A DNA stretch of 64,000 nucleotides from Lepidodermella squamata (GCA_047495785.1 JBLDXI010000004.1:1054001-1118000); one strand, 5' to 3'. Counted from the stretch's first letter, positions 1-12,804 are shown. The notes: generated by a model not told the origin, from the letters alone. Program-made: numbers and translations.

Positions 1-1633
1 GCTGATGGTGGTTTAGTTGAGGAAAGGGTGTCCGAAGAAAATCACACTCAAGTCCTGTTTGTCTCTACTAAGAAGATGCGGCAGCGCCTTGAACGCCAGA
101 AGCCGAAAACCATGATTTTGGATACAACCTTCGGGACCAATAAGTCGGGTTACAAGCTAATGGTCTTTTGCTATCCAAATGCTGATAATGGCAAAACTGC
201 TATTGCAGCTATTGCCATGTTGGAGGATGAAAGCGACTCCAACGTCAAGGCGGCATTTCTTATTTTCAAAGAACTGCACTCGCCAAAAATATTCTTGGTT
301 GACAAAGACCTGAAGCAGATCGAGCTGCTGCGGTCAACCTTTCTGTGTATCGTACTTCTATGTCATTGGCACGTCGCCAAGTATCTGAAAAACTTGATCG
401 CCACAGCTCCCACAGAAGTTGAGGTGAAGGTGGAATTGTATAAATTGATTCTTGCCATGATGCGCTCGCGTGATGATGATGTGTATGGAGAATACCTGGG
501 TCAATTCAACGTCGCTGCGGAAGGAATACGAGTTCGAATTCAAAAGAAATATGTTTCATTGTGCGAATACTTTGAACGCAACTGGAACAGTTGCACCGAA
601 ATGTGGGTGAAGCATTTTCGCAGTCGTCTGGAAACAATGGGTGAAAATACGACCAGCAGAGCAGAAGGATCATTCGGCAGTTTCAAGGTTATATTGCATG
701 CAACACTCGGCAAGAAACCGAAGATCGAAGCTGTCGTGCCGGCTGTGTGCGAAATGGCAGATGATCAGGCTGAAACCATCCACGCCAAGAGAATTCAGCC
801 TGTCTCCGACGAATTTCAAGCCGTCCTCTACAAGGCATCTTTTGCAGTGTCATCTTTGGCGGTTAAAAAGTACTTTCAGCAACTGAAAGCTCTTAAAACC
901 GTCGAATACAAGAAGCTGTCGCTTGGACAGGTGAAAGTTCTTGCAGCTGAAGGGGACAGAACGTACTCGACTTATCATGACCAATGCGATTGTTCCATTT
1001 TCAATCAAAGCAAAATTCCGTGTCATCACATTCTTGCACTCCGTCAGAAAGATGACTTGCCTATGTTCGAACTGAAATTATTCGGGCTTCAGTATCATCG
1101 AATCAGCTCCAACGAGGCGCCAGCGAGTGATCAAGACGAAGATTCAAGCTCGGAAGCTGGGCAGGCATCTGCACAGGAGGAGGAAGAGGAGGAGGAAACT
1201 TTTGACTTCGAGGAAGCCAATTTTCACAGCCCGCAATCGAGCAAAGCGCAGCAAGCTAAGTCAGCCAAAGCGAAGTCGACCCAGAAGAAGTATCGCGGTG
1301 CCATGGATCTAATGACTGACATTGCGAATATCATGTCTCAGCATGGTATGGAGCAGTATGATCGCTACGTCGCCAATCTCCGTCAATTCAAAATGTTGAT
1401 CAATGATGGTAAAAACGTTGTTGTCGGTGAAGAAATCAGTGAACGTCTTGACGAAGATGGCGAAGATGACGAACTTCCTGAATTGGCCATTCCTATTGAA
1501 GAAGCTGATGTCATTGAGCACGAAAAAACTCCCTCTAGGCCTGGATCGAAGTTCGCTTTGGCTTACAAAACCGGCGTCAAGTGTCGAGGAAGACCGAAAG
1601 ATTCAGACAAGCAGGCAAATTCAATGCTAAATA
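1..1633 (+). pseudogene. MULE-type transposase with SWIM zinc finger, 5' incomplete and cut by an insertion
   Basis: The frame is open from base 1, so the true start lies outside the window. Visible parts in order are a DDE-like core with MILDTTFG and FLVDKD aspartates followed by a CHWH motif, an acidic residue in SRAEGSFGSFK, a SWIM zinc finger (CDC, then CHH about residues 325-340), a long acidic stretch rich in Glu, and a basic RGRPKD AT-hook-like motif near the end. This arrangement is that of Mutator-like transposases and the ZSWIM proteins derived from them. The frame runs on to a stop at 1936-1938, but from 1636 it is reading the CATCCCGC-rich end of an inserted element. The protein-like sequence appears to resume as a ULP1 domain at 45547, giving a transposase plus ULP1 architecture known from some Mutator-like elements. 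Whether it was a mobile or a domesticated gene cannot be told. Confidence 0.8.
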
Positions 1634-1640
1634 TAACTTT

Positions 1641-1770
1641 GCATCCCGCAGGTCATCCCGCAGGTCATCCCGCACGTCCCGCATCAGGGCAGCATCGTCC
1701 CGCATCAGTATCCCGCAGCCATCCCGCAGCTATCCTGCACATCATCCCGCAGCTATCATCCGCTATCACT
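1641..1770 (+). repeat. CATCCCGC minisatellite, left end
   Basis: Degenerate tandem copies of CATCCCGCAG and CATCCCGCACGTCC. The reverse complement is found at 45345-45544. The translation of this stretch extends the transposase frame but consists of His-Pro-Ala repeats and is an artefact of the insertion. Confidence 0.8.
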
Positions 1771-2089
1771 TGTTACATATGGCTGTTGCCAGATGAATTC
1801 AAATTTGCTACTGGATGTTTGCGGAAATGGAATGTATGTGTTCTGCCGCCATTTTTGACCAGAAATTTGACTGACTTTGCACGCATTTTCAGCGCGAACC
1901 AAGTATCGCCGGCCCATAAATCTTATATCGGCGGATAGCCCTCGAAATTCTGTACAAACTATCCGCGGCCGCTGACCAAATTCGCCGCCGATCGTATCGA
2001 AATCGGCTTCAGAAATCGCGATTTTGGTCTTGGCCGCACGCCATTTTGACTGACTTAATTTCACGTAATTCCAGCGCGATATAAATATC

Positions 2090-2205
2090 AGTAGTAGGAA
2101 TTCTCCGCTTCTGGCATGCCAGAAGCTTAGAACCCCTACTACTGTTAAGCTGAATATAGATGACCTGATAATTCGAATTAAATTAAATTGAAATTCAAGT
2201 GACAC
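2090..2205 (+). repeat. Polinton left terminal inverted repeat
   Basis: 116 bp matching 45091-45206 in reverse complement at 112 positions. It contains an internal palindrome TTCTGGCATGCCAGAA and a second pair AGTAGTAGG / CCTACTACT. It is followed by a GC-rich spacer (2206-2340) with runs of G and C, then the satellite. Confidence 0.93.
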
Positions 2206-2340
2206 CGCGTAAATGGGCGGGGGTCTTGTCCGCCTGGGTTTGGTGGGGTAGGGCCCCGACGACCGGGCGGACCGGGTAGTTCAAACCCCCCGCCCCTTTT
2301 CAAGCGATGATGAATCGATGATATCGGGAGTGGTTGTGAG

Positions 2341-5300
2341 TTGATCATTCAGACTCAAATTTTCTCTTAAAGCGACAGAATTTCATCATTTCTCTGCAAG
2401 CGACCGGAATTTTAAAATCGTCTCTTCAAGCGACAGGAATTTAAAAATGTCTCTTCAAGCGACAGAATTTCATAATTTCTCTTCAAGCGACAGAATTTCA
2501 AAATTTCTCTTCAAGCGACAGAATGTTCAAACTTTCTCTGCAAGCGACAGGAATTTTAGAATCGTCTCTTCAAGCGACAGAATTTCATAATTTCTCTTCA
2601 AGCGACAGAACTTTCATAATTTCTCTCCAAGCGACAGGAATTTAAAATTGTCCCTTCAAGCGACAGAACTTTCATAATTTCTCTGCAAGCGACAGAAATG
2701 TTTCATTTTCTCTCCAAGCGACAGGAATTTAAAAATGTCCCTTCAAGCGACAGGAATTTCAAAATCGTCTCTTCAAGCGACAGGAATTTTAAAATCGTCT
2801 CTTCAAGCGACAGAATGTTCATAATTTCTCTGCAAGCGACAGGAATTTCAAAATTTCTCTGCAAGCGACAGGAATTTAAAATTTTCTCTTTAAGCGACAG
2901 AGATGTTTCATTTTCTCTCCAAGCGACCAGGAATTTAAAATTGTCCCTTCAAGCGGCAGAAATTTCAAAATCGTCTCTTCAAGCGACAGAATTTCATAAT
3001 TTCTCTTCAAGCGACAGAATTTCAAAATTTCTCTTCAAGCGACAGAATGTTCAAACTTTCTCTGCAAGCGACAGGAATTTTAGAATCGTCTCTTCAAGCG
3101 ACAGAATTTCATAATTTCTCTTCAAGCGACAGAACTTTCATAATTTCTCTCCAAGCGACAGGAATTTAAAATTGTCCCTTCAAGCGACAGAACTTTCATA
3201 ATTTCTCTGCAAGCGACAGAAATGTTTCATTTTCTCTCCAAGCGACAGGAATTTAAAAATGTCCCTTCAAGCGGCAGGAATTTCAAAATTTCTCGTCAAG
3301 CGACAGAATTTCAAAATTTCTCTTCAAGCGACAGGAATTTAAAATTGTCCCTTCAAGCGACAGAATTTCAAAATTTCTCTGCAAGCGACAGGAATTTAAA
3401 ATTTTCTCTTTAAGCGACAGAGATGTTTCATTTTCTCTCCAAGCGACCAGGAATTTAAAATTGTCCCTTCAAGCGGCAGAAATTTCAAAATCGTCTCTTC
3501 AAGCGACAGAATTTCAAAATCGTCTCTTCAAGCGACAGAAATGTTTCATTTTCTCTCCAAGCGACAGGAATTTAAAATTGTCCCTTCAAGCGACAGAACT
3601 TTCATAATTTCTCTGCAAGCGACAGGAATTTCAATATTTCTCTTCAAGCGACAGAATTTCAAAATTTCTCTTCAAGCGACAGAACTTTCATAATTTCTCT
3701 GCAAGCGACAGGAATTTAAAATTTTCTCTTTAAGCGACAGAGATGTTTCATTTTCTCTCCAAGCGACAGGAATTTCAAAATCGTCTCTTCAAGCGACAGA
3801 ATGTTCATAATTTCTCTGCAAGCGACAGGAATTTTAGATTCGTCTCTTCAAGCGACAGAATTTCAAACTTTCTCTTCAAGCGACAGAATGTTCATAATTT
3901 CTCTGCAAGCGACAGGAATTTTAGATTCGTCTCTTCAAGCGACAGAATTTCATAATTTCTCTTCAAGCGACAGAACTTTCATAATTTCTCTGCAAGCGAC
4001 AGGAATTTAAAATTTTCTCTTTAAGCGACAGAGATGTTTCATTTTCTCTCCAAGCGACCAGGAATTTAAAATTGTCCCTTCAAGCGGCAGAAATTTCAAA
4101 ATCGTCTCTTCAAGCGACAGAATTTCAAAATCGTCTCTTCAAGCGACAGAAATGTTTCATTTTCTCTCCAAGCGACAGGAATTTAAAATTGTCCCTTCAA
4201 GCGACAGAACTTTCATAATTTCTCTGCAAGCGACAGGAATTTCAAAATCGTCTCTTCAAGCGACAGGAATTTTAAAATCGTCTCTTCAAGCGACAGAATG
4301 TTCATAATTTCTCTGCAAGCGACAGGAATTTCAAAATTTCTCTTCAAGCGACAGAATTTCAAACTTTCTCTTCAAGCGACAGAAATGTTTCATTTTCTCT
4401 CCAAGCGACAGGAATTTAAAAATGTCCCTTCAAGCGGCAGGAATTTCAATTTTTCTCTTCAAGCGACAGAATTTCAAAATTTCTCTTCAAGCGACAGAAT
4501 GTTCATAATTTCTCTGCAAGCGACAGGAATTTAAAAATGTCTCTTCAAGCGACAGAATTTCAAAATTTCTCTTCAAGCGACAGAACTTTCATAATTTCTC
4601 TCCAAGCGACAGGAATTTAAAATGGTCCCTTCAAGCGGCAGAAATTTCAAAATCGTCTCTTCAAGCGACAGAATGTTCATAATTTCTCTGCAAGCGACAG
4701 GAATTTTAGATTCGTCTCTTCAAGCGACAGAATTTCAAAATTTCTCTTCAAGCGACAGAATTTCATAATTTCTCTTCAAGCGACCGGAATTTTAAAATCG
4801 TCTCTTCAAGCGACAGAATTTCAAAATCGTCTCTTCAAGCGACAGAGATGTTTCATTTTCCCTCCAAGCGACAGGAATTCAAAATTGTCCCTTCAAGCGG
4901 CAGAATTTTCAAAATTTCTCTTCAAGCGACAGAATGTTCATAATTTCTCTGCAAGCGACAGGAATTTAAAATTTTCTCTTCAAGCGACAGAAATGTTTCA
5001 TTTTCTCTCCAAGCGACAGGAATTTAAAATTGTCCCTTCAAGCGACAGAACTTTCATAATTTCTCTGCAAGCGACAGAAATGTTTCATTTTCTCTCCAAG
5101 CGACAGGAATTTAAAAATGTCCCTTCAAGCGGCAGGAATTTCAAAATTTCTCGTCAAGCGACAGAATTTCAAAATTTCTCTTCAAGCGACAGGAATTTAA
5201 AATTGTCCCTTCAAGCGACAGAATTTCAAAATTTCTCTGCAAGCGACAGGAATTTTAGAATCGTCTCTTCAAGCGACAGAATTTCATAATTTCTCTTCAA

Positions 5301-7113
5301 GCGACAGAACTTTCATAATTTCTCTGCAAGCGACAGGAATTTTAGAATCGTCTCTTCAAGCGACAGAATTTCATAATTTCTCTTCAAGCGACAGAACTTT
5401 CATAATTTCTCTGCAAGCGACAGGAATTTAAAATTTTCTCTTTAAGCGACAGAGATGTTTCATTTTCTCTCCAAGCGACCAGGAATTTAAAATTGTCCCT
5501 TCAAGCGGCAGAAATTTCAAAATCGTCTCTTCAAGCGACAGAATTTCAAAATCGTCTCTTCAAGCGACAGAAATGTTTCATTTTCTCTCCAAGCGACAGG
5601 AATTTAAAATTGTCCCTTCAAGCGACAGAACTTTCATAATTTCTCTGCAAGCGACAGGAATTTCAATATTTCTCTTCAAGCGACAGAATTTCAAAATTTC
5701 TCTTCAAGCGACAGAACTTTCATAATTTCTCTGCAAGCGACAGGAATTTAAAATTTTCTCTTTAAGCGACAGAGATGTTTCATTTTCTCTGCAAGCGACA
5801 GGAATTTAAAAATGTCTCTTCAAGCGACAGAATTTCAAAATTTCTCTTCAAGCGACAGAACTTTCATAATTTCTCTCCAAGCGACAGGAATTTCAAATTG
5901 TCCCTTCAAGCGGCAGAAATTTCAAAATCGTCTCTTCAAGCGACAGAATGTTCATAATTTCTCTGCAAGCGACAGGAATTTTAGATTCGTCTCTTCAAGC
6001 GACAGAATTTCAAAATTTCTCTTCAAGCGACAGAATTTCATAATTTCTCTGCAAGCGACCGGAATTTTAAAATCGTCTCTTCAAGCGACAGAATTTCAAA
6101 ATCGTCTCTTCAAGCGACAGAGATGTTTCATTTTCCCTCCAAGCGACAGGAATTCAAAATTGTCCCTTCAAGCGGCAGAATTTTCAAAATTTCTCTTCAA
6201 GCGACAGAATGTTCATAATTTCTCTGCAAGCGACAGGAATTTAAAATTTTCTCTTCAAGCGACAGAAATGTTTCATTTTCTCTCCAAGCGACAGGAATTT
6301 AAAATTGTCCCTTCAAGCGACAGAACTTTCATAATTTCTCTGCAAGCGACAGAAATGTTTCATTTTCTCTCCAAGCGACAGGAATTTAAAAATGTCCCTT
6401 CAAGCGGCAGGAATTTCAAAATTTCTCGTCAAGCGACAGAATTTCAAAATTTCTCTTCAAGCGACAGGAATTTAAAATTGTCCCTTCAAGCGACAGAATT
6501 TCAAAATTTCTCTGCAAGCGACAGGAATTTTAGAATCGTCTCTTCAAGCGACAGAATTTCATAATTTCTCTTCAAGCGACAGAACTTTCATAATTTCTCT
6601 GCAAGCGACAGGAATTTTAGAATCGTCTCTTCAAGCGACAGAATTTCATAATTTCTCTTCAAGCGACAGAACTTTCATAATTTCTCTGCAAGCGACAGGA
6701 ATTTAAAATTTTCTCTTTAAGCGACAGAGATGTTTCATTTTCTCTCCAAGCGACCAGGAATTTAAAATTGTCCCTTCAAGCGGCAGAAATTTCAAAATCG
6801 TCTCTTCAAGCGACAGAATTTCAAAATCGTCTCTTCAAGCGACAGAAATGTTTCATTTTCTCTCCAAGCGACAGGAATTTAAAATTGTCCCTTCAAGCGA
6901 CAGAACTTTCATAATTTCTCTGCAAGCGACAGGAATTTCAAAATCGTCTCTTCAAGCGACAGGAATTTTAAAATCGTCTCTTCAAGCGACAGAATGTTCA
7001 TAATTTCTCTGCAAGCGACAGGAATTTCAAAATTTCTCTGCAAGCGACAGGAATTTTAGAATCGTCTCTTCAAGCGACAGAATTTCATAATTTCTCTTCA
7101 AGCGACAGAACTT
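2341..7113 (+). repeat. Satellite array of 27-30-bp monomers with core TCAAGCGACAG
   Basis: Monomers follow a pattern like TTCTCTTCAAGCGACAGAA followed by TTTCAAAA. Variants (TGCAAGCGACAGG, CCAAGCGACCAGG, TCAAGCGGCAG) recur in a fixed order, giving higher-order repeats. For example the block with TTTCCCTCCAAGCG at about 4850 returns at about 6125, a shift of about 1.27 kb, with the same following monomers. The array lies wholly inside the Polinton, close to its left terminus. Long open frames through it arise because monomer length is often a multiple of three; the three frames of the same monomer appear in turn, so it is not coding. The array is interrupted at 7113 by the 17.5-kb element and resumes at 24591. 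Confidence 0.95.
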
Positions 7114-8474
7114 CGTCGATGTCGGTTTGAAAGGGGCCGCAAATTTTTTTATTAGCCCGATTTCGTAGTTATACATTTAATTTATTTATAAAATTTATAT
7201 CACCATTTTTGTCTAACTGAGGTCCATCTATTGATGCCGATGGTGATTTTGTTATCACCTTTGGCTCTAGTTAAAGCCGCAATTTGTCGTAATAACAGTT
7301 TATTGTTATTATGGCGACTTCATCGCATACTTGTTATTATTATGTGCTGCGCAACGACGGTCCCTCGGGAGTCAGCGTGATTTCGCATTCAGAAACAGCC
7401 AGCCTTAGCGCGAGGAAGACGAAGGCCAATTACAGATAACATTTATGATTAGGGTGATAGGCTTGTTTACATCCATTTCAAGGTGATAGCTGATAAGTAA
7501 AAAGCGGCGGTGAATAAAGTGGCAAAGACAGAAGACTCTTCAATTCACCTCTCACCTTCAAACTGACGTTAACAAAAGTAAATCCGAGGTTTTAGACGCC
7601 GCCATGCAACGACATGGTACCAAGATCTATAATTAGGCTCCGCAACAAGGAAAATCTACTCTCCTAAAATAAATTCCGTCTGATAAGCATCGATTATGTT
7701 TCCTTTACACCAAAAATATTTGTTGTCGTTCAATTTTGATAATCTATTTCTTTTACTAAGTTTGATCGTTTCGTCGATGTCGGTTTGAAAGGAGTGTGCA
7801 CAAGAGTACAGTATCAACAGTATTTTGATACTGTACATTCTGGTACAGTTTTGCTGGCCGTAAATATCAGTACGGCTCACTCGACTGTAGAGTGAGTACA
7901 GTTGATCGGGCTGTATATTATGAGATGTACGGTGTTTTCCTCCTGTAGCTTTGGGTACAGCTCATTGAACTGTACTCATTGTACAGTCGAATGCAACATA
8001 CATGCTGAGTACAGGAGTGGCTTCCGTAATGACTGTGTATGGTTCGTCCAAGACGTACTCGAAACTCGAAAGTACAGCGATTCCATGTTTTCTAACGTAG
8101 CACAGGGATTCTCGAACTGAGAGTCGCCGAGTCAGCTGAGGTCACCTTTCGGAGATTCGGTTGATTTTTGGTCACCCCTCTAGCAAAAATCTACGGAAAT
8201 AGCGATAGCTAAAGCTCACTAAAAACCCACAAAAATGCGCTCATGAGCCCAGTTCATGGAAAGGTAATTTTTATTGGAAATTATAGGAAAAATATATGTA
8301 AATATGGCAATATTGATAGCTTGGAGGCCGAATTTCACAATTCTGAGCATCTTTTACCACACTGAAAACGATAAAAATTGAAAAACCGCAACCTAGTAAG
8401 AATTTTTATATGTTATTTTTTATATCCCCACGCTCCAAGGGTTGGGTCATAGTTCACGAAGCTGATTCGCACGA
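7114..8474 (+). repeat. Left inverted arm of the 17.5-kb element
   Basis: Reverse complement of 23230-24590 with no difference that I can see by eye. The terminal motif CGTCGATGTCGGTTTGAAAG occurs again within the arm at 7772, suggesting the arm itself arose from two nested or tandem ends. A diverged third copy of the first 290 bp lies at 17222-17515. Confidence 0.92.
7805..8078 (+). promoter_or_regulatory. Cluster of GTACAG / CTGTAC motifs in the arm
   Basis: At least seven GTACAG and two CTGTAC hexamers lie within 275 bp, with near misses (GTAGAG, TGTATA, GTACGG) between them. One pair forms a 12-bp stem hairpin (GTACAGTATCAA ... TTGATACTGTAC). The same cluster is mirrored at 23626-23899 in the other arm. 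Clusters of short subterminal repeats in both arms are typical of transposase-binding regions; that role is inferred. Confidence 0.6.
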
Positions 8475-8714
8475 CGGGTTTTGGTCAATGATGACCGGCC
8501 AAAAATGCCTGATTTTTTTTATAACATTTCAAGAATTTACGAGATGTGCATTATTTCGGCCGGATTCACTCGACGGCTCGACCGACCCAGGGTAGAAAGT
8601 TTATAATCAGTGTTTAATGCAAAGTGCGTGAGTGTCCGATCTGTAACATTATTGTCTCTGGCCGGGTTAATCGTCAATGCGTTGGGGCCCGAGTCCGAAT
8701 GCGGCCCGTATGCG

Positions 8715-8936
8715 GTCGGGTAACTGCATTTTACCACTCCGCGCTCGGGCCGCTTTAAGACATGTCCGTATGCAACATTTACTGTAAATTTAACAAATTC
8801 GAATGAATGACGCACCACTGCCCACGGGCCAGCCGAGGTGCAAGCCCGAGCACGCCGGAGAACAACGGGAACCAGCAGTGCTATTGTTAGGCGCGCGCCG
8901 TACTCGGGCCGCCGAGCTTGGGCCTGGATACAGTTA
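8715..8936 (+). repeat. GC-rich module, copy 1
   Basis: This stretch of about 220 bp (CTCGGGCC, AGCCCGAGCACG motifs) is the reverse complement of 23004-23228. A more diverged copy in the same orientation lies at 22798-22985 and a fragment near 9265-9330. The left side carries an extra 240 bp (8475-8714) separating this module from the arm, while on the right they are directly joined. Confidence 0.8.
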
Positions 8937-8957
8937 TTGTAGAAATCGATAATCGAT

Positions 8958-9187
8958 GAAAATATCCGTCGGTGCTTTCCCAAGACCAAGTAACACCCGT
9001 AAAACTCAAATCTGAAGTCAAAATCACCTTATACTTATTCCTTCCCGAAGAAATCACTGATTATCGATGATCGATAATCGATAATCAGTGATTTCTTCGG
9101 GAAGGAATGAGTATAAGGTGATTTTGACTTCAGATTTGAGTTTTACGGGTGTTACTTGGTCTTGAGAAAGCACCGACGGATATTTTC
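8958..9187. repeat. Near-perfect 230-bp palindrome
   Basis: The two arms of about 110 bp are reverse complements (left begins GAAAATATCCGTCGG, right ends CCGACGGATATTTTC) with one or two differences. The centre near 9072 is made of ATCGATAATCGAT repeats. It would extrude as a long hairpin. It may be a foldback MITE; no target duplication was identified. Confidence 0.85.
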
Positions 9188-11974
9188 GAAGCACAGGTCT
9201 CGTGCAAAAAAATCTGGCTATATTCTGCAAAATCCAGAATACTCACCTATGAGTATATGGCCGTTAAAGTGTTAAACCGGCCTGAGCTCGGAGATCCAAA
9301 TCAATGCTACCCGTCTGCGCACGGGCCGGCCGGAGCGCGTACGAGCCGAAATCGACCCCAACAAATATACGAAAATATTACAGGGTGTGGCCGACAAATT
9401 CCACAGTAGGCGAATTTGATGCGCGTCAATTTAATGAGTTTTAATTAGTTGAAGAATTTCAAGCATTCTCTTGCCGATGGAACTCCTCAATTTCTTGAAA
9501 CTCCTCATCAAATTTATGCGCATCGAATTCGCCAACTGCGGGATTTCGTGGGCACCCTGTAGCATTCATACAGCACAACTACGTCGCCGCTACGGTAGCG
9601 CTACGGCGACTGCTATTTCAGTGCTATGTAGCACTTTTGGGTAGCACTACAGTACCTGAGTTGTTATAAAAACATCGAAACCGGCATAGGATTTTCACGA
9701 ATTTTCGTAGACTATGCCTTAAAATTTACTCAACCTGAAAAGAATTCAAAAACCAGAAAACACAGTTAGGATGAGGTTTTGAAAATTCACTATGTAGCCG
9801 GCTGAATATCATAGGCTGAATGTATACCGTAATCCGGTACAACTTTGAACACCTACGTCCATGCAAACCCTAATGTGCTGAGTAAATTCAACAGATGCGA
9901 TTTTGGTCTGGTTTTCAACGTAGTTCGACTGGAGCCGCCCACCGTAACATCCTGATATTTTTTTATTCTCGGAAATTCGCAAGCGTAAGGATTTGGCAAG
10001 GGGAACCCCAAAAGTAAAACTTTGAACACCAAGATTTCGTGAAATGAAAATCCACCGATTTTAAAGGCAGAGACCGTGGGGATTGTGTTGATGAAACTTG
10101 GCAAAATGTTAGCCCACAACGATATCTGTATTCAGTAAAATTCCCAAGTGATAGATCCCCATGGTTTCAGAGAAAAGCTGATTTGCGTCAAATGTTCAAA
10201 CTTGTACCTGTTCGAAGTTGTACCGGATTACGGAATCGGCTACTCCTGTGTAATACGAGGTGCCTATACTCCCGAGGTGCGGTAAATACTGATTGCGGCG
10301 AAATATTTACAAAGACGACTCGTATAGGAATACGTCTCCGAAGGGAGTTTCCGGAACTCGTGAAATAGGGCTGAAAGGCAAACTCTAAAAACAGGAACTT
10401 TAGGAACCCAGGCAGTGAAAGGCGGGCGGGTTCCAGCAAATGCAAATGCAAATGTCAGCTGGGATCCCTGGGAACTCGTTGAAATCCTGAGCTGGGGAAG
10501 GGAGTCTCCGGAACCCGTGATAGGACTAATGGTAGTATGTGAATACATTTTTTCTGATTTGACATACTTTCATATATTTCCTACGTATCTGAGGCAGTTA
10601 GATAAGCCGTACCGGCACCGTAGTAGCCCCGTAGTTCACCGTGTTGGCAGTACGGTGCGACTGCTATTATTGAATTCAATTGAATTCAATGCTATTATTG
10701 AATGTAAAATTCAAAATGATCCTCCCCAACTTCGCCCTTCGTGCCTCCATTGAGTTATCACTGGCAATCTTATGCCCAGCCGAAGCTAAGCAACAGTCTG
10801 ATGGGGTGCTTATTTCGTTTTTTTTAGAAAAATGATAGGGCGCTTTGGTTTCTTAAATAACATGGGGTAGAATTACGAGGTGCGGTATTTATGATCAAAC
10901 GGTAAGGTTTACAGGGTTGTATTCGGGGTGGGGAACATTTTCGAGGTGCGGTATATTTTCGAGAAATACGGTACTTGGATTCATGGGCCTCCGATTAAGT
11001 AGTTCTGTAATAGTAATAGTTGCCGGGCTGCCGGGTGGTCGTGGGCGGAGAACCCCTGACCACTGACCCCGGTACCTCTAATAGGGTTTCGGAACCTTGG
11101 AATTTCAAAATATAATATTTTAAAACAGCGTAATCATTGATTTTTGACGAATAAATTTTCAAAATTTGCATTAATTAATTGCCACAGTCCGAATTCCTAC
11201 CTAAGAAAATAATTAAGTGTGAACCCCTAATTCGCACCATACAGAGTTAACTCCCCGAATGAGCAGGCCCCAGGCGTATGAATTCGGATGATAGAATTGC
11301 TTGTAAAGATCAATTATGCATCCCCCAAATTCGGACCATTTTTTTTCTTGTGTAGAGCTGCCGAAATCGGAGAGCCATTTGCCTAATTAACGATATAAAT
11401 TATTTTGCCTAATTTGCCTAATTAACGATATAGAAACTAATTAATTGATGGAGAATTAGCGGAAATAAATGCCAGAGATCGAGATGAATGGCAATTAGTG
11501 TGTAATAGCATCGAAAATTATGAATTTTTGGGCAAAAGCAGGTTGTTCGCGACCGATCTTTCGGCCCCTGAAGCCGATCGCCTGTCGTCAGCCGTCCCCT
11601 AAACCCTCACGGGTAAGGCCTTTTTTTCTACTCTCTAACATTAACATCACATGCCTACGGAGGACGAAAAATAAAACTGATTCATTTGGTCATTCATTTG
11701 GTCATTTTAATTGATGGAGCCCTGAATTCACCAACATGGATTAAGTTATTTTAAATTTTTCAATAAAAATTCATGCGCATGAAAATATTGCTAAAAAGTG
11801 TAATTGAATTCATGGGACGACACTTAATTCATGTGGCAGGGTGATGAATTCATGGGGGTTTTTTTCCCGTGCTTGAGCAAGTTTATTCGAGCATTTCGCT
11901 TTTGACCGGCCCTTTGCGAGTTATTATTTACGCGCTAATTTTTTTGCTCAAACTATCCATAAAGAATTTTTTCC
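9188..11974. other. Interior of the 17.5-kb element without a supported gene
   Basis: Only short, unconserved open frames are present. Repeated phrases GAGGTGCGGTA with TATT occur at about 10264, 10880 and 10943, and palindromic TACGGTAGCGCTACGGCGAC-like motifs at about 9590. These look like remnants of small DNA transposons. I find no protein similarity here. Confidence 0.5.
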
Positions 11975-12379
11975 GATTGGGTCTGCAACACCATTGAGAA
12001 GAGCTTCTTCATAGCTAACAAGTCTGGTGATATCAGCCGCGATGAGGCTAGAGACCTTTGTTTGGCCAATTTTGGGCAACTTGCGAGTGTAAAAACTTCA
12101 CAAGAGCAGGAGGACGTTCGATCAGCCCTAGCAGCTTCTGGGTTTTCGTCTGGCTGGGCTGGCTTGAGCAAGTTCTCCGGTGCTTATCACTGGATCGATG
12201 GGTCAAATTTCACGGCGCTGAACCAGCAGTGGGGGCCAGGAGAGCCGGGCAATGACAAATGCGCGGAGTATACTCAATATTCAGGCCGCGATGGTTATGC
12301 AACGAATCGCTATATGAACGACCATTTGTGTGATGCCAAGTCGAAAAGCGCCATTTGCGAAACATACCAAGCCTTGTAA
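11975..12379 (+). pseudogene. C-type lectin domain exon captured inside a transposable element
   Basis: The frame encodes a nearly complete C-type lectin-like domain: a Cys near the start (WVCN), RDLC, the FGQLASVK beta strand, YHWIDG, a Gln-Trp-Gly-Pro-Gly-Glu-Pro segment, an internal Cys in DKCAEY, and DHLC followed by AICE before the stop. No signal peptide is joined to it; upstream in frame there is a stop, and only a weak acceptor (ATAAAG) precedes it. It resembles the last exon of the Cys-rich/lectin genes at 54-61 kb in architecture, not in close sequence. It lies between the arms of the 17.5-kb element, so it travelled with it or was captured by it. Whether it is expressed is unknown. 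Confidence 0.8.
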
Positions 12380-12494
12380 TGCTTGGAAATGAGCAAGTAT
12401 ACGCCGTTTGTGAGACTTCTGTCGAGTGATTTTCTCACTTTTTCTATCATTTCTTTCTAAATCAATGAGATATTTTATCTAAATCTACACTGAA

Positions 12495-12539
12495 TTTATT
12501 ATATATATAGGGGATATATTATATATATATATATATATC
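12495..12539. repeat. (AT)n microsatellite
   Basis: TATATATA runs split by GGGGATAT. Simple sequence only. Confidence 0.8.
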
Positions 12540-12804
12540 GGTAATTTACCCCGGCAGGTTCCATAATTTCCGCGCAATTTATTTCAATGCTGTCTGTTTT
12601 TCGGATAAGACCAATTGGCTCATAGACACAACTTGTCTGTTGGTATTGAGTTCAACAACTTTTAACCCTAATTATTTCTCGCTATTTTTCGTGTCATCCT
12701 GTAGTTAAAATGCTGGCATGTGGTAACATTATGAAATATGAACTATTTTTGCGTGCATCAGCTGAATAAAATCAGAAAATCATTATGCGTTAGAAAAACG
12801 GAAT

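Noticed and set aside
1636-1938. C-terminal continuation of the transposase frame
   Set aside because: It translates the CATCCCGC repeat and the interior of an inserted element.
2698-6564. Long open frames across the satellite (up to 250 codons) with SLQATEF / SSSDR / KRQNF repeats
   Set aside because: The three peptides are the three frames of the same DNA monomer, used in varying order; no frame is favoured, so they are a by-product of monomer length.
2341-7113. Array resembling a CRISPR locus at first sight
   Set aside because: Monomers are contiguous variants without unique spacers, and the DNA is eukaryotic.
7656-8120. Frames of 74 and 72 codons found identically in both arms
   Set aside because: Identity reflects the inverted arms, not selection on protein; one frame lies over the GTACAG cluster.
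8537-8989. 150-codon minus-strand frame in the 17.5-kb element
   Set aside because: It runs through the GC-rich repeat module, which also appears in the other orientation and in diverged copies without keeping the frame.
10725-10810. Weak 5S rRNA resemblance (GAAGCTAAGCAAC ... GATGGGGTGCTT)
   Set aside because: Only two short stretches fit; the rest of the 5S sequence and its spacing are absent.
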